Assembly (NCBI GenBank): GCA_964587755.1
Contig: CAZPMC010000003.1
Span: forward strand, 1 to 64,000
Source: CAZPMC01 sp964587755
GTDB lineage: Bacteria; Bacillota; Clostridia; Acetivibrionales; DTU013
Reading direction: 5' to 3'
Length of the DNA: 64,000 bases
The notes below the pieces were generated by a model. It saw only the letters and a program-made list of their open reading frames with translations, ran no database searches and was not told the DNA's origin. The translations under genes were made by a program, and so were the position numbers. This document shows, piece after piece, positions 8,710 to 17,177 of this stretch. Numbering within the stretch: the stretch's first letter is position 1; every line of letters begins with the position of its first letter.

Positions 8710-10086
8710 CTAATATCTAACATACTTTAGGGGGTTGACGGCGACTCCGTTTTTCCTCACCTCAAAATGCAGGTGAGGTCCCGTTGATCGTCCTGTGTTT
8801 CCCACAGTTGCTATAACTTCTCCTTTGGCTACCCTCTGGCCGTTTTTTACCTTTATAGTATTACAATGGCCGTAGTATGTCGTATAACCATTTTCATGGT
8901 TGATAATCACCAGCTTGCCGTAAGTACCCTTCCAGCCTGCAAATATAACCTTTCCTCCGTCGGCCGCTTTTATCGGTGTTCCGGTCGCTGCGCCAATATC
9001 TATACCTTGATGCTGTCGGCTCCACCTTTGTCCAAAGCGTGATGTAAGGCTTCCGCGGCTGGGATTTGCAAAGCTACCTGTAGCCATCGTCCTGGGTCTG
9101 GCTTTCGTTCCCTTAAGTACAATAGCTGTCTTAGGCTCCTCTATAATATTCTCTTCAACTATATTAACTTCTTCCTGTATTCCGTTAATACTGACGACCT
9201 CTGCCTTTACCAGCTTCCGGCCCTCTACACCCGCCAACTTAACCCTTGTGTCACCCTTGTATAAGTCAGCGGATTCCTCGTATTCTACTTCATATGGGAC
9301 TGGTTCCTCATACGTTTTATAAACCTTTGTCGTTACATTGATAATGTATCTGGGAACCATCAGGTTAAGCTCCTGGCCGATAGAAATACGGTCAAGATTT
9401 AAGTCTGGATTTGCTTTTTGAACCTCAGCTAGCTTTAAACCATACTGCTGGGCGATCTCACTTACTGTGTCCCCTTCTTTTACTACATATTTTTTCGTCT
9501 GCTCGCTTTTCAAAAATATATTATTAAAAATGTCTTCCACAGTATCCGTCTCAATCAAAGGGGTTTCCCTTTGAATTATGCTGACATTCTCGAGGAAGCC
9601 GACCACTGCTCCGCTTTCCTCCTGTGCTTTATATGGCTCCTTAATCCTGTTTAGAACCTCTTGTGCCAGGGATTGGTCTTTAAAGCGTGCGATATCTTTT
9701 CCGTCTACATTAATCGCATAGGTTTTCATTTTAAAAATAAGCTTCTTTTCAATTCTTTCCCTAAGTACATCTTCCTCAGTATTTTTTCCTGCAAGAATAA
9801 CCTTTTCGAAGCTTATTTCATTAGGAGTAACAATTTGTGTGCCGTATTCTTTTTCTGTCTTTCGTTTGATATCCTCTATAAGGCTTTTTACATCATCTTC
9901 ATTTTTAACAATTCCGACCGCTTCATTGTCTATGCTTACTTTATAAGCCTTGGTCGAATATACACACAATACGGATATTACTATTGTTGCTATTATACAC
10001 AAAATAATTGCCACTCTTTTTTTTGTGAATATCTTTTGTATTTGTTTTAAGATTTGTTCCTTGTTAATTTCCGGTTTAGTATCCAA
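8710..10086 (-). CDS. M23 peptidase with G5 and LysM domains
   Basis: A 458-residue secreted or membrane-anchored cell-wall endopeptidase. After a short cytoplasmic N-terminus there is one membrane segment (about 29-47). A poorly conserved region follows, then a LysM motif (YVVKEGDTVSEIAQQYG, near 200), a G5-like segment (about 245-320) and a C-terminal M23 domain. The M23 zinc ligands are HQGIDIG and the HLHFEV motif. Similar proteins act in wall turnover or spore-cortex/engulfment processes. The start is TTG, with GGAG five bases upstream, rather than ATG. Confidence 0.88.
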   Translation of the reverse strand: MDTKPEINKEQILKQIQKIFTKKRVAIILCIIATIVISVLCVYSTKAYKVSIDNEAVGIVKNEDDVKSLIEDIKRKTEKEYGTQIVTPNEISFEKVILAGKNTEEDVLRERIEKKLIFKMKTYAINVDGKDIARFKDQSLAQEVLNRIKEPYKAQEESGAVVGFLENVSIIQRETPLIETDTVEDIFNNIFLKSEQTKKYVVKEGDTVSEIAQQYGLKLAEVQKANPDLNLDRISIGQELNLMVPRYIINVTTKVYKTYEEPVPYEVEYEESADLYKGDTRVKLAGVEGRKLVKAEVVSINGIQEEVNIVEENIIEEPKTAIVLKGTKARPRTMATGSFANPSRGSLTSRFGQRWSRQHQGIDIGAATGTPIKAADGGKVIFAGWKGTYGKLVIINHENGYTTYYGHCNTIKVKNGQRVAKGEVIATVGNTGRSTGPHLHFEVRKNGVAVNPLKYVRY

Positions 10087-10181
10087 AATAACTCCTTTAG
10101 TAAAACACAGTCAGTATTTTAGGGATAATTATATCAAATAATTCCTTTTGTATTATTAACAAATTATGAATTAATTAAAAG

Positions 10182-10853
10182 TTATATGTGTAACCTTTTA
10201 GTTAATTCAATTTTAATGTTTTCTCCCTGAAAAATGATTATAGCAGACAAAAATATAATACTCAATGCTACACATATAACAGAAGGATATAATACATCGA
10301 CAAGCTCCAGCAATATAAAGATAACCGGAATTATTCCCAAAAGCCCGTCAAGCAGCATATACGCTATATAATCCCGGACACTTAGGTTCATCACTTTCGC
10401 TGTGACATACATAACCAGCATAGCCGACACACAAATAGTAGGGATAACATAGTCCAGCGACCAGCCCCTATAGCCTGTTCTCCAGTCCCAGAGGATTGAA
10501 AGTCCCGATACTATGACTACCTGCCACATAATAGTCTTGGCAATATTGCGTCTTTTTCTCAGTACTACAATCAGGCTAATCCACATGCTTATTAGTCCAA
10601 ACAGTTCAAACATCGGCCAGTTTAATTCTGAGGGAAACATTTTATATACAGAAAAGCTTATAACAACAGCAGCAATGGAAATAAAGGCCATAATCTGGAT
10701 AGTGAGATGGCGCTGATATGAAGGCGGTATCCTTGGATAGATATCCTTTTGGAAACCATCTGATTCACTTTTCCCCGGCAGTATGTTTGCGCACAATGGG
10801 CATTTGGTTGTATTTCCTCGTACATGTACTTTGCAATAATTACAGTACTTAAT
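10182..10853 (-). CDS. DUF6320-type membrane protein with N-terminal zinc ribbon, probable ATT start
   Basis: The first in-frame ATG is at 10796, but the frame stays open upstream and encodes a zinc ribbon: KYCNYCKVHVRG, then KCPLC. That ribbon is the normal N-terminus of this family. Between the nearest in-frame stop and the ribbon there is no ATG, GTG or TTG. ATT at 10853, nine bases after AGGGG, is the best start and gives 223 residues. Six or so hydrophobic segments follow. It lies 17 bp after an acyltransferase-like gene, a common pairing. Function unknown. Confidence 0.7.
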   Translation of the reverse strand: MKYCNYCKVHVRGNTTKCPLCANILPGKSESDGFQKDIYPRIPPSYQRHLTIQIMAFISIAAVVISFSVYKMFPSELNWPMFELFGLISMWISLIVVLRKRRNIAKTIMWQVVIVSGLSILWDWRTGYRGWSLDYVIPTICVSAMLVMYVTAKVMNLSVRDYIAYMLLDGLLGIIPVIFILLELVDVLYPSVICVALSIIFLSAIIIFQGENIKIELTKRLHI

Positions 10854-10870
10854 AAGTATCTTCCCCTTTT

Positions 10871-12151
10871 CTAGAGATTTGATGAGATTTCAACAGAAAT
10901 CCCTTTCTCGGAAAGCAAATTAAAAAATATCCGCTGTATTTCTGTTTCCCTATATGGTGCCGCAAAGCTGATGCTCAGCATATCTGCATAGGTACACATG
11001 GTTATCTGCGGTCTTCTCACACTTGGAAAAATACTAAATTGCCTTATATATTCTTCAAACTCCTGGTGCATTGAAATTCGCCCCATATTGGATATAGCAG
11101 CCGTAACTCCCCTGTCTGCCACTCTACTGGCAATACGGAGAATTAAATCCTTTAATGGCAGGGGGAATGTCTTGGTCAGGAGATTCCTCTCCAGCCACAT
11201 ATACCTGTTAATCCTATTATTAAGTTTCTCTGTCTTCAGCTCGTTTATGAAGCTCTCACCGACAGATTTTATTACATCCTCCAATTCAGTGCTATTCTCA
11301 CTGAAATTATACCCTATATTCATAGTGCAGAAGAAATTTCGTGCAGTCCCGGAATCATAAAACTGTCTTAAATTTATAGGGACAGACATAACTACAGGTT
11401 TATTTCTCTTATAGGCAGGCATATCCTTATAAATTGAATACATGAACAATGCCGTAATAAATACAGTCAACGTTACACAGTATTTATGGGCTTGCTTTAA
11501 AACCTCATTGGCTGACATACATCCTTCGATGACCTTTATTCTGTTTTCCGGCAGTCTTGTCCCACTGATATGATATGCCCTGAACTTTTCTTCTCTTGCA
11601 GGTTTTTCTGTGATTAGCTTAATAGTATCCAAGCCTTTGTAATACCTTCCAAAGCTATCATCCAATTGCTGACTGATTGAGCTTTTGTAATCAGGCAGTG
11701 GCGGATTCTTGACAAATTTGTCTCCATGCCGTATAAATAGGTAATGATATAACAATGTTTTCATGAAATATAGGCCGCCTGTCCCATCGGAAAGCGCGTG
11801 GAATATCTCCAGGTTAATCCTGTTATTAAAATAAGACACTCTAAATAGCAGGTTTCTTCTATCCCTTATGTAAATAGGTGCGCAAACAGGAGTTGATTCG
11901 ATTTCAACAACAGGCTCAATATTACTTGTCTCAAGATAATACCAAAATATTCCCCTTCGTAAGACAGATTTGTAAAGGGGGAAGCTTTCAATGGTTATAT
12001 TAAGTGATTGTTGCAAAATTTTCGGTTCTACAGGTTCATATAATTCACAAGCAATTCTGAATACCTTTGTATCTTTTTCATTGCTAATCGAAGGAAAAAA
12101 CTTTGATGCATTATCAAGCCTTCTCCATTCGGTACTTTTTCTGTGTTTCAA
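10871..12151 (-). CDS. alcohol acetyltransferase/condensation-like protein
   Basis: A 426-residue cytoplasmic protein of the chloramphenicol-acetyltransferase fold. It has the catalytic HxxxDG-type motif HALSDGTGG near residue 140 and a matching C-terminal half. It resembles proteins annotated as alcohol acetyltransferase or condensation-domain-like, but the substrate cannot be read from sequence. Its start is TTG with AGGAG six bases before. It is co-directional with, and probably translationally linked to, the DUF6320-type gene. A 12-bp inverted repeat overlaps its presumed promoter. Confidence 0.75.
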   Translation of the reverse strand: MKHRKSTEWRRLDNASKFFPSISNEKDTKVFRIACELYEPVEPKILQQSLNITIESFPLYKSVLRRGIFWYYLETSNIEPVVEIESTPVCAPIYIRDRRNLLFRVSYFNNRINLEIFHALSDGTGGLYFMKTLLYHYLFIRHGDKFVKNPPLPDYKSSISQQLDDSFGRYYKGLDTIKLITEKPAREEKFRAYHISGTRLPENRIKVIEGCMSANEVLKQAHKYCVTLTVFITALFMYSIYKDMPAYKRNKPVVMSVPINLRQFYDSGTARNFFCTMNIGYNFSENSTELEDVIKSVGESFINELKTEKLNNRINRYMWLERNLLTKTFPLPLKDLILRIASRVADRGVTAAISNMGRISMHQEFEEYIRQFSIFPSVRRPQITMCTYADMLSISFAAPYRETEIQRIFFNLLSEKGISVEISSNL

Positions 12152-12164
12152 GTTATTCTCCTGA

Positions 12165-12207
12165 TTATATCATACTATTTGTTATATTATAACACAGTAT
12201 GATATAA
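12165..12207. promoter_or_regulatory. inverted repeat, candidate operator
   Basis: TTATATCATACT (12165-12176) and its exact complement AGTATGATATAA (12196-12207) flank 19 bp. On the minus strand one arm contains TATAAT just upstream of the acyltransferase start, so a repressor binding here would block that promoter. It is AT-rich and lacks a T-run, so it is unlikely to be a terminator. Confidence 0.45.
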
Positions 12208-12213
12208 CATAGT

Positions 12214-12951
12214 CTAAAGCCTCTTTTGGCAAAAACAACGGGGATTTGGTTTTATATTTACAGCTTGACAATCTGATTGCATTCCATTGAATATAAGCAA
12301 ATTCTTACTGTTTCCGGACAAGCCCAGCAAGTATTTGAAAACCTCTATTGCCTCAAATGCTCCCATTACACCAGCAGTTGCACCTACAATTCCCTTGCTT
12401 TCTTCTCCCTTTGGTGCTTTATAACCAGTTGGCAAAATACATCTTAAGCATGGACTTACTCCCGGAATCACTGTTATTGTCTGACCGTAAAGGCTATGTA
12501 CCCCGGCGTGGACAAATGGCTTGTTAAGAGCAATGCAAGCGTCATTAAGTATAAACCGCCCTTCAAAGTTATCAAAGCAATCAACAATTATGTCATATTT
12601 TTCAAAAATACCTTCTGCATTTTCCTTTGAAAGCATCATATAATAGGTTTCGATATTTACATCAGGATTCTGCCTTAGGAGTCTCTTTTTCGCAACCTCT
12701 ACCTTTGGATAACCGATATCTTCAGGAGTATACAAAATCTGTCTATTCAGATTTGTCCTAGACACCGTATCTGAGTCAATTAAGCCTATGCGTCCGATAC
12801 CCATAGCTGTCAAATAAAAAGCAACCGGAGAACCAAGTCCGCCTGCCCCGCAAATCAGCACAGAGGATGATAAAAGTTTTTCCTGACCCCATATTCCGAC
12901 TTCGGGTAAAATTATCTGTCTGTGATACGTGTTAAGTTGAATTTCATTCAT
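12214..12951 (-). CDS. HesA/MoeB/ThiF-family adenylyltransferase
   Basis: An E1-like enzyme that adenylates the C-terminal Gly-Gly of a ThiS/MoaD-type sulfur carrier. It has 245 residues from the ATG at 12951, preceded by GGGAG. The open frame continues to 13035 without support. The ATP loop GAGGLGSPVAFYL is followed by DSDTVSRTNLNRQ (arginine finger) and DCFDNFEGR. Zinc cysteines are CLRC and CFC. It is divergent from the AOR cluster that ends in a ThiS/MoaD-like gene, so it probably activates that carrier for tungsten-pterin synthesis. That pairing is inferred. Confidence 0.85.
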   Translation of the reverse strand: MNEIQLNTYHRQIILPEVGIWGQEKLLSSSVLICGAGGLGSPVAFYLTAMGIGRIGLIDSDTVSRTNLNRQILYTPEDIGYPKVEVAKKRLLRQNPDVNIETYYMMLSKENAEGIFEKYDIIVDCFDNFEGRFILNDACIALNKPFVHAGVHSLYGQTITVIPGVSPCLRCILPTGYKAPKGEESKGIVGATAGVMGAFEAIEVFKYLLGLSGNSKNLLIFNGMQSDCQAVNIKPNPRCFCQKRL

Positions 12952-12987
12952 AATATTTCTCCCAAAAATATTAGTTATACTATAATT

Positions 12988-13017
12988 ATTATACCACTTA
13001 TATACTTCCTTTGTCAT
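12988..13017 (-). promoter_or_regulatory. promoter of the HesA/MoeB-like gene
   Basis: ATGACA (13012-13017) and TATAAT (12988-12993) on the minus strand with 18-bp spacing. Confidence 0.5.
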
Positions 13018-13034
13018 CCTGTATAAAAATTTCA

Positions 13035-13063
13035 TTGTAAAACAATTGTCCCTGTGATAAAAT
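13035..13063 (+). promoter_or_regulatory. probable promoter of the AOR cluster
   Basis: TTGTAA (13035-13040) and TAAAAT (13058-13063) with 17 bp between them. It would produce a leader of about 175 nt before the ferredoxin start at 13245. The leader has a weak imperfect hairpin (TTGGGATTTTATT with AATAAAGTCCAA) but none of the conserved Moco-riboswitch blocks I know. Confidence 0.5.
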
Positions 13064-13244
13064 ATTTTTATAGACTGGAGCTTGAAATTTGAACAAATAT
13101 ACGGTTGCGCGTTTAATTGCCGGCTTGGGATTTTATTAAATAAAGTCCAAAGGGGTATTTACCAAAAGCCATATAACTTTAACGCCGAAATTCATCATTA
13201 TGAACATAGATTGAAAATAAAAAATTAAAATTAGGAGGTCAAAT

Positions 13245-13631
13245 ATGAAAAAACTTGTAGCTGATCCTTCACTGTGTCAGGGCTGCCGCGCTTGTGAAAT
13301 GGCATGCTCAAAAGCTTTTTATAAAGAGGAAAATTCTTCCAAAAGTGCTATACGCATCCATGAAAATAAAGATGGCACTTACCGTATAGATGTATGCGAT
13401 CAATGCGGAGATTGTGCAAAAATGTGTTCTTCAATGGCTTTGCCTAAAGACAAAAAGGGCGTCTTGAGAGTTGACAAAAAAAATTGTGTCGGCTGCTTGA
13501 TTTGCGTAGCCGAGTGTGTAAGAGGATATATGTACTATCATGATGATTTGCCCACACCATTTAAATGTGTTGCCTGCGGCATTTGTGTAAAAGCTTGTCC
13601 TCACGGCGCACTTAGTATAGTTGAAGACTAG
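13245..13631 (+). CDS. polyferredoxin-like subunit of the aldehyde oxidoreductase
   Basis: A 128-residue protein with sixteen cysteines in four clusters: CQGCRACEMAC, CDQCGDCAKMC, CVGCLICVAEC and CVACGICVKAC. These can hold four [4Fe-4S] centres. It is an electron-transfer small subunit. It stands 29 bp before the AOR gene with its own AGGAGG, so the two products probably form a heterodimer. Comparable large/small pairs are known for some bacterial tungsten oxidoreductases. The exact redox partner is not visible. Confidence 0.85.
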   Translation: MKKLVADPSLCQGCRACEMACSKAFYKEENSSKSAIRIHENKDGTYRIDVCDQCGDCAKMCSSMALPKDKKGVLRVDKKNCVGCLICVAECVRGYMYYHDDLPTPFKCVACGICVKACPHGALSIVED

Positions 13632-13660
13632 TTTATAGAAAACTAAAGGAGGTAAATTAA

Positions 13661-16339
13661 ATGCCTGATTGCGTTAAAAATAATTATCGCAGCCACATTG
13701 GCAGCCGTGAAGAAATCATGGCAATGAAGGCTGCACATAAAGTACTGGCTGTATACAAATACGATCCCACAACAATTAAAAAAGGCTATAACAACAGAAG
13801 TCTTTACATTAGTATTGGAGGCTCCTATGATACGTCTTCCCAGGATCCGCTCATTAAAAAGGTTGAAGGGGAAAACGGCATCGTCATTGGCGAAAAGACA
13901 GTTACTGACGACATGAAAAAGAAATTTGTCGGCGGAAAAGGCTTTGACCTGTATCATTTGTGGAAGGCTGTTAAGCCCGGTACAAAATGGGATGACCCTG
14001 AAAATGAAATAGTCATTTCTCCAGGACCCTTAGCCGGAATCACTCAGTACCCGGGAGCCGGTAAATCCCTTGTTTGTACTATATCGCCTCTTACCTCGTT
14101 GCCGGTTGACAGCAATGTTGGAGGCTATTTCGGACCTTATATGAAGTTTGCCGGATTTGACGCTTTAGAGCTCCAAGGTAAATCTGACGAAGAATTAATT
14201 ATATTTATTGACGGTGACAACCACACCATCAGCATTGAGACTGCGCCTTTAGAAGCTTTAGACAGCCATGTGCTGGGTGAGCAGCTTTGTGAAATGTATG
14301 CAACAAACGATCAAGACAAAAAGAATATATCTGTTGTCAGCAGCGGCCGCGCCTCAGAAAATTCATATATAGGTATACTCAATTTCTCCTTCTGGGATAT
14401 GAGAAGAAATTGTCTCAGACTTAAGCAAGCAGGCCGGGGAGGAATCGGGACTGTATTTCGCAACAAAAAAATTAAAGCCCTTGTAGTCAAGTTCTCCGGA
14501 ACCCACGGTGATATAAATAATCCTGCAAAAAAGCGTCTTCTCAATGAAGCGGGTCTTAGACTTCACCGTGAGATGACTCACTTAGATCCGAAACAAAACA
14601 ACATGCGTAAAATTGGTACAGCAAATATAATCGAAATAATGGACAAATATGATCTGCTGCCTACTCACAATTACCAGTATGGCATGCATCCGGAAACGCC
14701 AAAAATCGCATCTAAGGTATTCATTGAAAAATACATTACCCAGAATGTCCCTGACGGTTGCTGGTACGGCTGCTCTATGAGCTGTGCAAAGGCTGCCGAC
14801 AATTTCGAACTCAGGACCGGACCTTACAAAGGACACAAAGTATGTGTAGACGGCCCTGAATATGAAAATGCCGCCGGACTCGGGTCAAATGTCGGAGTCT
14901 TCGATCCCCGATGGATACTTGAAGCGAATTTCTATTGTGACACCTATGGGCTTGACACAATCAGTATGGCCACTATGACAGCCTTTGCTATGGAATGCTT
15001 CCAACGCGGCCTTATCAATCTTGACGATACTGAAGGCCTTGATATGAGATGGGGTAACGGCTATACCCTCAATGAGCTTATGCACCAAATGGTACGTGGT
15101 GAAGGCTTCGGCGTGATAGTCGGCAAGGGAGTGCGTCAGCAAAAGCGGATATTTGCAGAGCGTTTCGGCAAGGTTGCCCCTGAATACGAATATATGCTCA
15201 AAGGGCGTAAATGGAGTACACTTGAACTTCCCGAGGAAAAAATTGCACCTACTGTATTAATAAATCCTGATTTGGCAGACGTCCAGTATTTAAAAGAAAC
15301 AGAGTATGATGATGTGGCAGTACAGGAAAGCATAAAGAATACACCATTGGCAAATTCAGGTGCTTCCAATGATAGCCCATGGATTGGCAAGCCTGAGCGC
15401 TGGGAAAAAATCGAGGGCATTCCGACAATCAGCCGTGATGAGATTGCGGATTGGCCTTACGGTAAGCCATACTATTCTGAAGATCCTGAATGCCCATATA
15501 CCAACGGGCGTCCTTGGGTTAAGATGACACCGGAACAGATTGAGCTTATGAATCAAATCGGCATGGAAAATAAAGGGCTTGAGTACTCGGAATACTTGAT
15601 GAAAGAATCCCTTGCCCAGCAGGGCGGCTACGCTCTTTGCAATAAAGGGCCTCAGCATGATGAGGCATGGCTCATATTTATGGACATGGTCAACAACCAG
15701 TTACCAACCTTTGAAGACAAGGCAGAAGCCCTGCACTACTTCCCCATGTTCCGTACATGGTTTGGGCTCCTTGGTTTGTGCAAGCTCCCATGGAATGACG
15801 TAACTCCGGAAGACAATAAATACGAGGCTGAACCTGCAAAAATACCGGCTCACGTCAAAAATTACCTGGAAATATACGAAGGTGTTACAGGCGAGCCCCT
15901 AGATGAAGAATCAATGGTTGTTCAGAGTGAGCGTGTTTATACATTCCAGCGCTGCTTTATCCTCCGTATGGGAAGCGGTCAAAGGAAGCATGACATGCCG
16001 CCACTGCGTTCCCTCGGTCCTGTAACGGTGGAGGAATACCTCTCCAGGCAGGAGCGTTACGACAAACAAATTCTTGAAAATCAAGGCATTGACGTAACAG
16101 GTAAATCTGTCGAGGAGAAAATTAAAATTATTATGGATTACCGCATTGACCAGTTCAACCAGCTTGTTGACGCAGTATACAAAAGACGGGGCTGGACACC
16201 AAACGGCATCGTAAAGCTTGAGAAACTGATTTCCATTGGAATGGATATTCCCGAGCTTGTGCGAACAGTCCGTCCTTATCTTAAGGAAGAAGGATATTGG
16301 CCTGAAGGCCCTGAATATGCTAAATACAATGAGATGTAA
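13661..16339 (+). CDS. tungsten-type aldehyde ferredoxin oxidoreductase, unusually long
   Basis: An AOR-family enzyme expected to oxidise an aldehyde to an acid with ferredoxin, using a bis-pterin tungsten cofactor. It has 892 residues against about 600-700 for classical AORs. The N-terminal domain has KFVGGKGFDLYHLWK. The cluster cysteines are C367, C371, C375 (CWYGCSMSC) and C707 (LGLCKLPW), with the pterin motif DTYGLDTIS near residue 430. Much extra sequence lies between about 490 and 660. The spacing of the first three cysteines is CxxxCxxxC rather than the classical CxxCxxxC. Substrate unknown. It is cotranscribed with a four-cluster ferredoxin and a ThiS/MoaD-like carrier. Confidence 0.88.
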   Translation: MPDCVKNNYRSHIGSREEIMAMKAAHKVLAVYKYDPTTIKKGYNNRSLYISIGGSYDTSSQDPLIKKVEGENGIVIGEKTVTDDMKKKFVGGKGFDLYHLWKAVKPGTKWDDPENEIVISPGPLAGITQYPGAGKSLVCTISPLTSLPVDSNVGGYFGPYMKFAGFDALELQGKSDEELIIFIDGDNHTISIETAPLEALDSHVLGEQLCEMYATNDQDKKNISVVSSGRASENSYIGILNFSFWDMRRNCLRLKQAGRGGIGTVFRNKKIKALVVKFSGTHGDINNPAKKRLLNEAGLRLHREMTHLDPKQNNMRKIGTANIIEIMDKYDLLPTHNYQYGMHPETPKIASKVFIEKYITQNVPDGCWYGCSMSCAKAADNFELRTGPYKGHKVCVDGPEYENAAGLGSNVGVFDPRWILEANFYCDTYGLDTISMATMTAFAMECFQRGLINLDDTEGLDMRWGNGYTLNELMHQMVRGEGFGVIVGKGVRQQKRIFAERFGKVAPEYEYMLKGRKWSTLELPEEKIAPTVLINPDLADVQYLKETEYDDVAVQESIKNTPLANSGASNDSPWIGKPERWEKIEGIPTISRDEIADWPYGKPYYSEDPECPYTNGRPWVKMTPEQIELMNQIGMENKGLEYSEYLMKESLAQQGGYALCNKGPQHDEAWLIFMDMVNNQLPTFEDKAEALHYFPMFRTWFGLLGLCKLPWNDVTPEDNKYEAEPAKIPAHVKNYLEIYEGVTGEPLDEESMVVQSERVYTFQRCFILRMGSGQRKHDMPPLRSLGPVTVEEYLSRQERYDKQILENQGIDVTGKSVEEKIKIIMDYRIDQFNQLVDAVYKRRGWTPNGIVKLEKLISIGMDIPELVRTVRPYLKEEGYWPEGPEYAKYNEM

Positions 16340-16363
16340 CAGTCGTATTTACGGGAGGTGGCT

Positions 16364-16561
16364 ATGATAACATTAAACAATAGGCCTTACCCCTACACCG
16401 AAGGCATGACAGTCAAGTCACTGATGGACGAAAATAATTTTGTCTTTAAAGAAATTATTGTGAACATAAACGGAGAAATTATCCGTGAGGAGGATTGGCT
16501 TACTACTCCCATTAGTGACGGAGATGATGTTAAGATGATTCATGTTTTCGGCGGAGGCTAA
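16364..16561 (+). CDS. ThiS/MoaD-family sulfur carrier
   Basis: A 65-residue beta-grasp protein ending in FGGG, the C-terminal glycines used for thiocarboxylate formation. ATG at 16364 is chosen because the GTG at 16358 overlaps the SD GGGAGG. It follows AOR by 24 bp and precedes a strong terminator. Together with the divergent HesA/MoeB-like gene it is most likely a dedicated sulfur carrier for pterin dithiolene formation. Thiamine synthesis is the alternative, but no thi biosynthesis genes are nearby. Confidence 0.8.
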   Translation: MITLNNRPYPYTEGMTVKSLMDENNFVFKEIIVNINGEIIREEDWLTTPISDGDDVKMIHVFGGG

Positions 16562-16580
16562 AGAAATTCAGTCATAACAG

Positions 16581-16614
16581 CCGGCAAAGACCTAAAAGGT
16601 TTTTGCCGGTCTTT
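16581..16614 (+). terminator. intrinsic terminator of the AOR cluster
   Basis: A 12-bp stem CCGGCAAAGACC / GGTTTTTGCCGG (one wobble) with loop TAAAA, followed by TCTTTT. The remnant SulP frame on the other strand ends inside it. Confidence 0.85.
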
Positions 16615-17144
16615 TATCAAATAGCACACGTTCTACGCTCCAGTAAAATCCGTCTTCGCCCACCAAATCATAAATACCCGACTTATGTATAACATCCTTT
16701 ACTCCGTTTGGCAACCCGCAGATAACAAAGTCAACATTCCTCGATCGAAATTCATTAAGTACATCCATAAGCACTTGGATACCTGTGATGTCTATATGGG
16801 AAACACCTCTCATGGACAGAAGAACAGTATCAATTTCTTGCCCGACATTTGCAGGGATTTGTTCTATATATTTTGTGTTTGCAAAAATAATAGGTCCCGT
16901 TATGTAAACAACACAAGCATTACTGTATCTTTTTTTCAATTCACTGTCGGTTGTACTTATACGACTCATATCCACCTTTTCATAATTTACTTCTATTTTA
17001 GAAAGCATGTTCACAAGCAATACAAGAGCAACTGCAACACCAATCAGGATCGCAATTGTCAAGTCAAAAACAATTGTCGCAATCATTCTTGGGGTTATAT
17101 CCTTTAAACTCCTGTCGTAAATCTGAAATATAGTCAAAAAACAT
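16592..17144 (-). pseudogene. SulP-family anion transporter remnant with large internal deletion
   Basis: The 3' part encodes the end of a SulP transporter: the last membrane segment (FDLTIAILIGVAVALVLLV) and a STAS domain (VVYITGPIIFANTKYI, HIDITGIQVLMDVL). The 5' part is also present in another frame: from ATG at 17144, preceded by AGGGG, it reads MFFDYISDLRQEFKGYNPKN, the usual SulP N-terminus, then meets a stop. The roughly ten transmembrane helices between them are missing, so about 1 kb has been lost and the two ends fused out of frame. Transport function is gone. A residual STAS protein from a TTG at 17137 (181 residues) is possible but unlikely. Confidence 0.85.
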
Positions 17145-17177
17145 TTTTTACCCCTATCATTTAAATATTTTTAAAGC

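Noticed and set aside
13064..13244. Moco/tungsten-cofactor riboswitch upstream of the AOR cluster.
   Set aside because: The GC-rich conserved blocks of the Moco class are absent. The leader is AT-rich with only weak helices.
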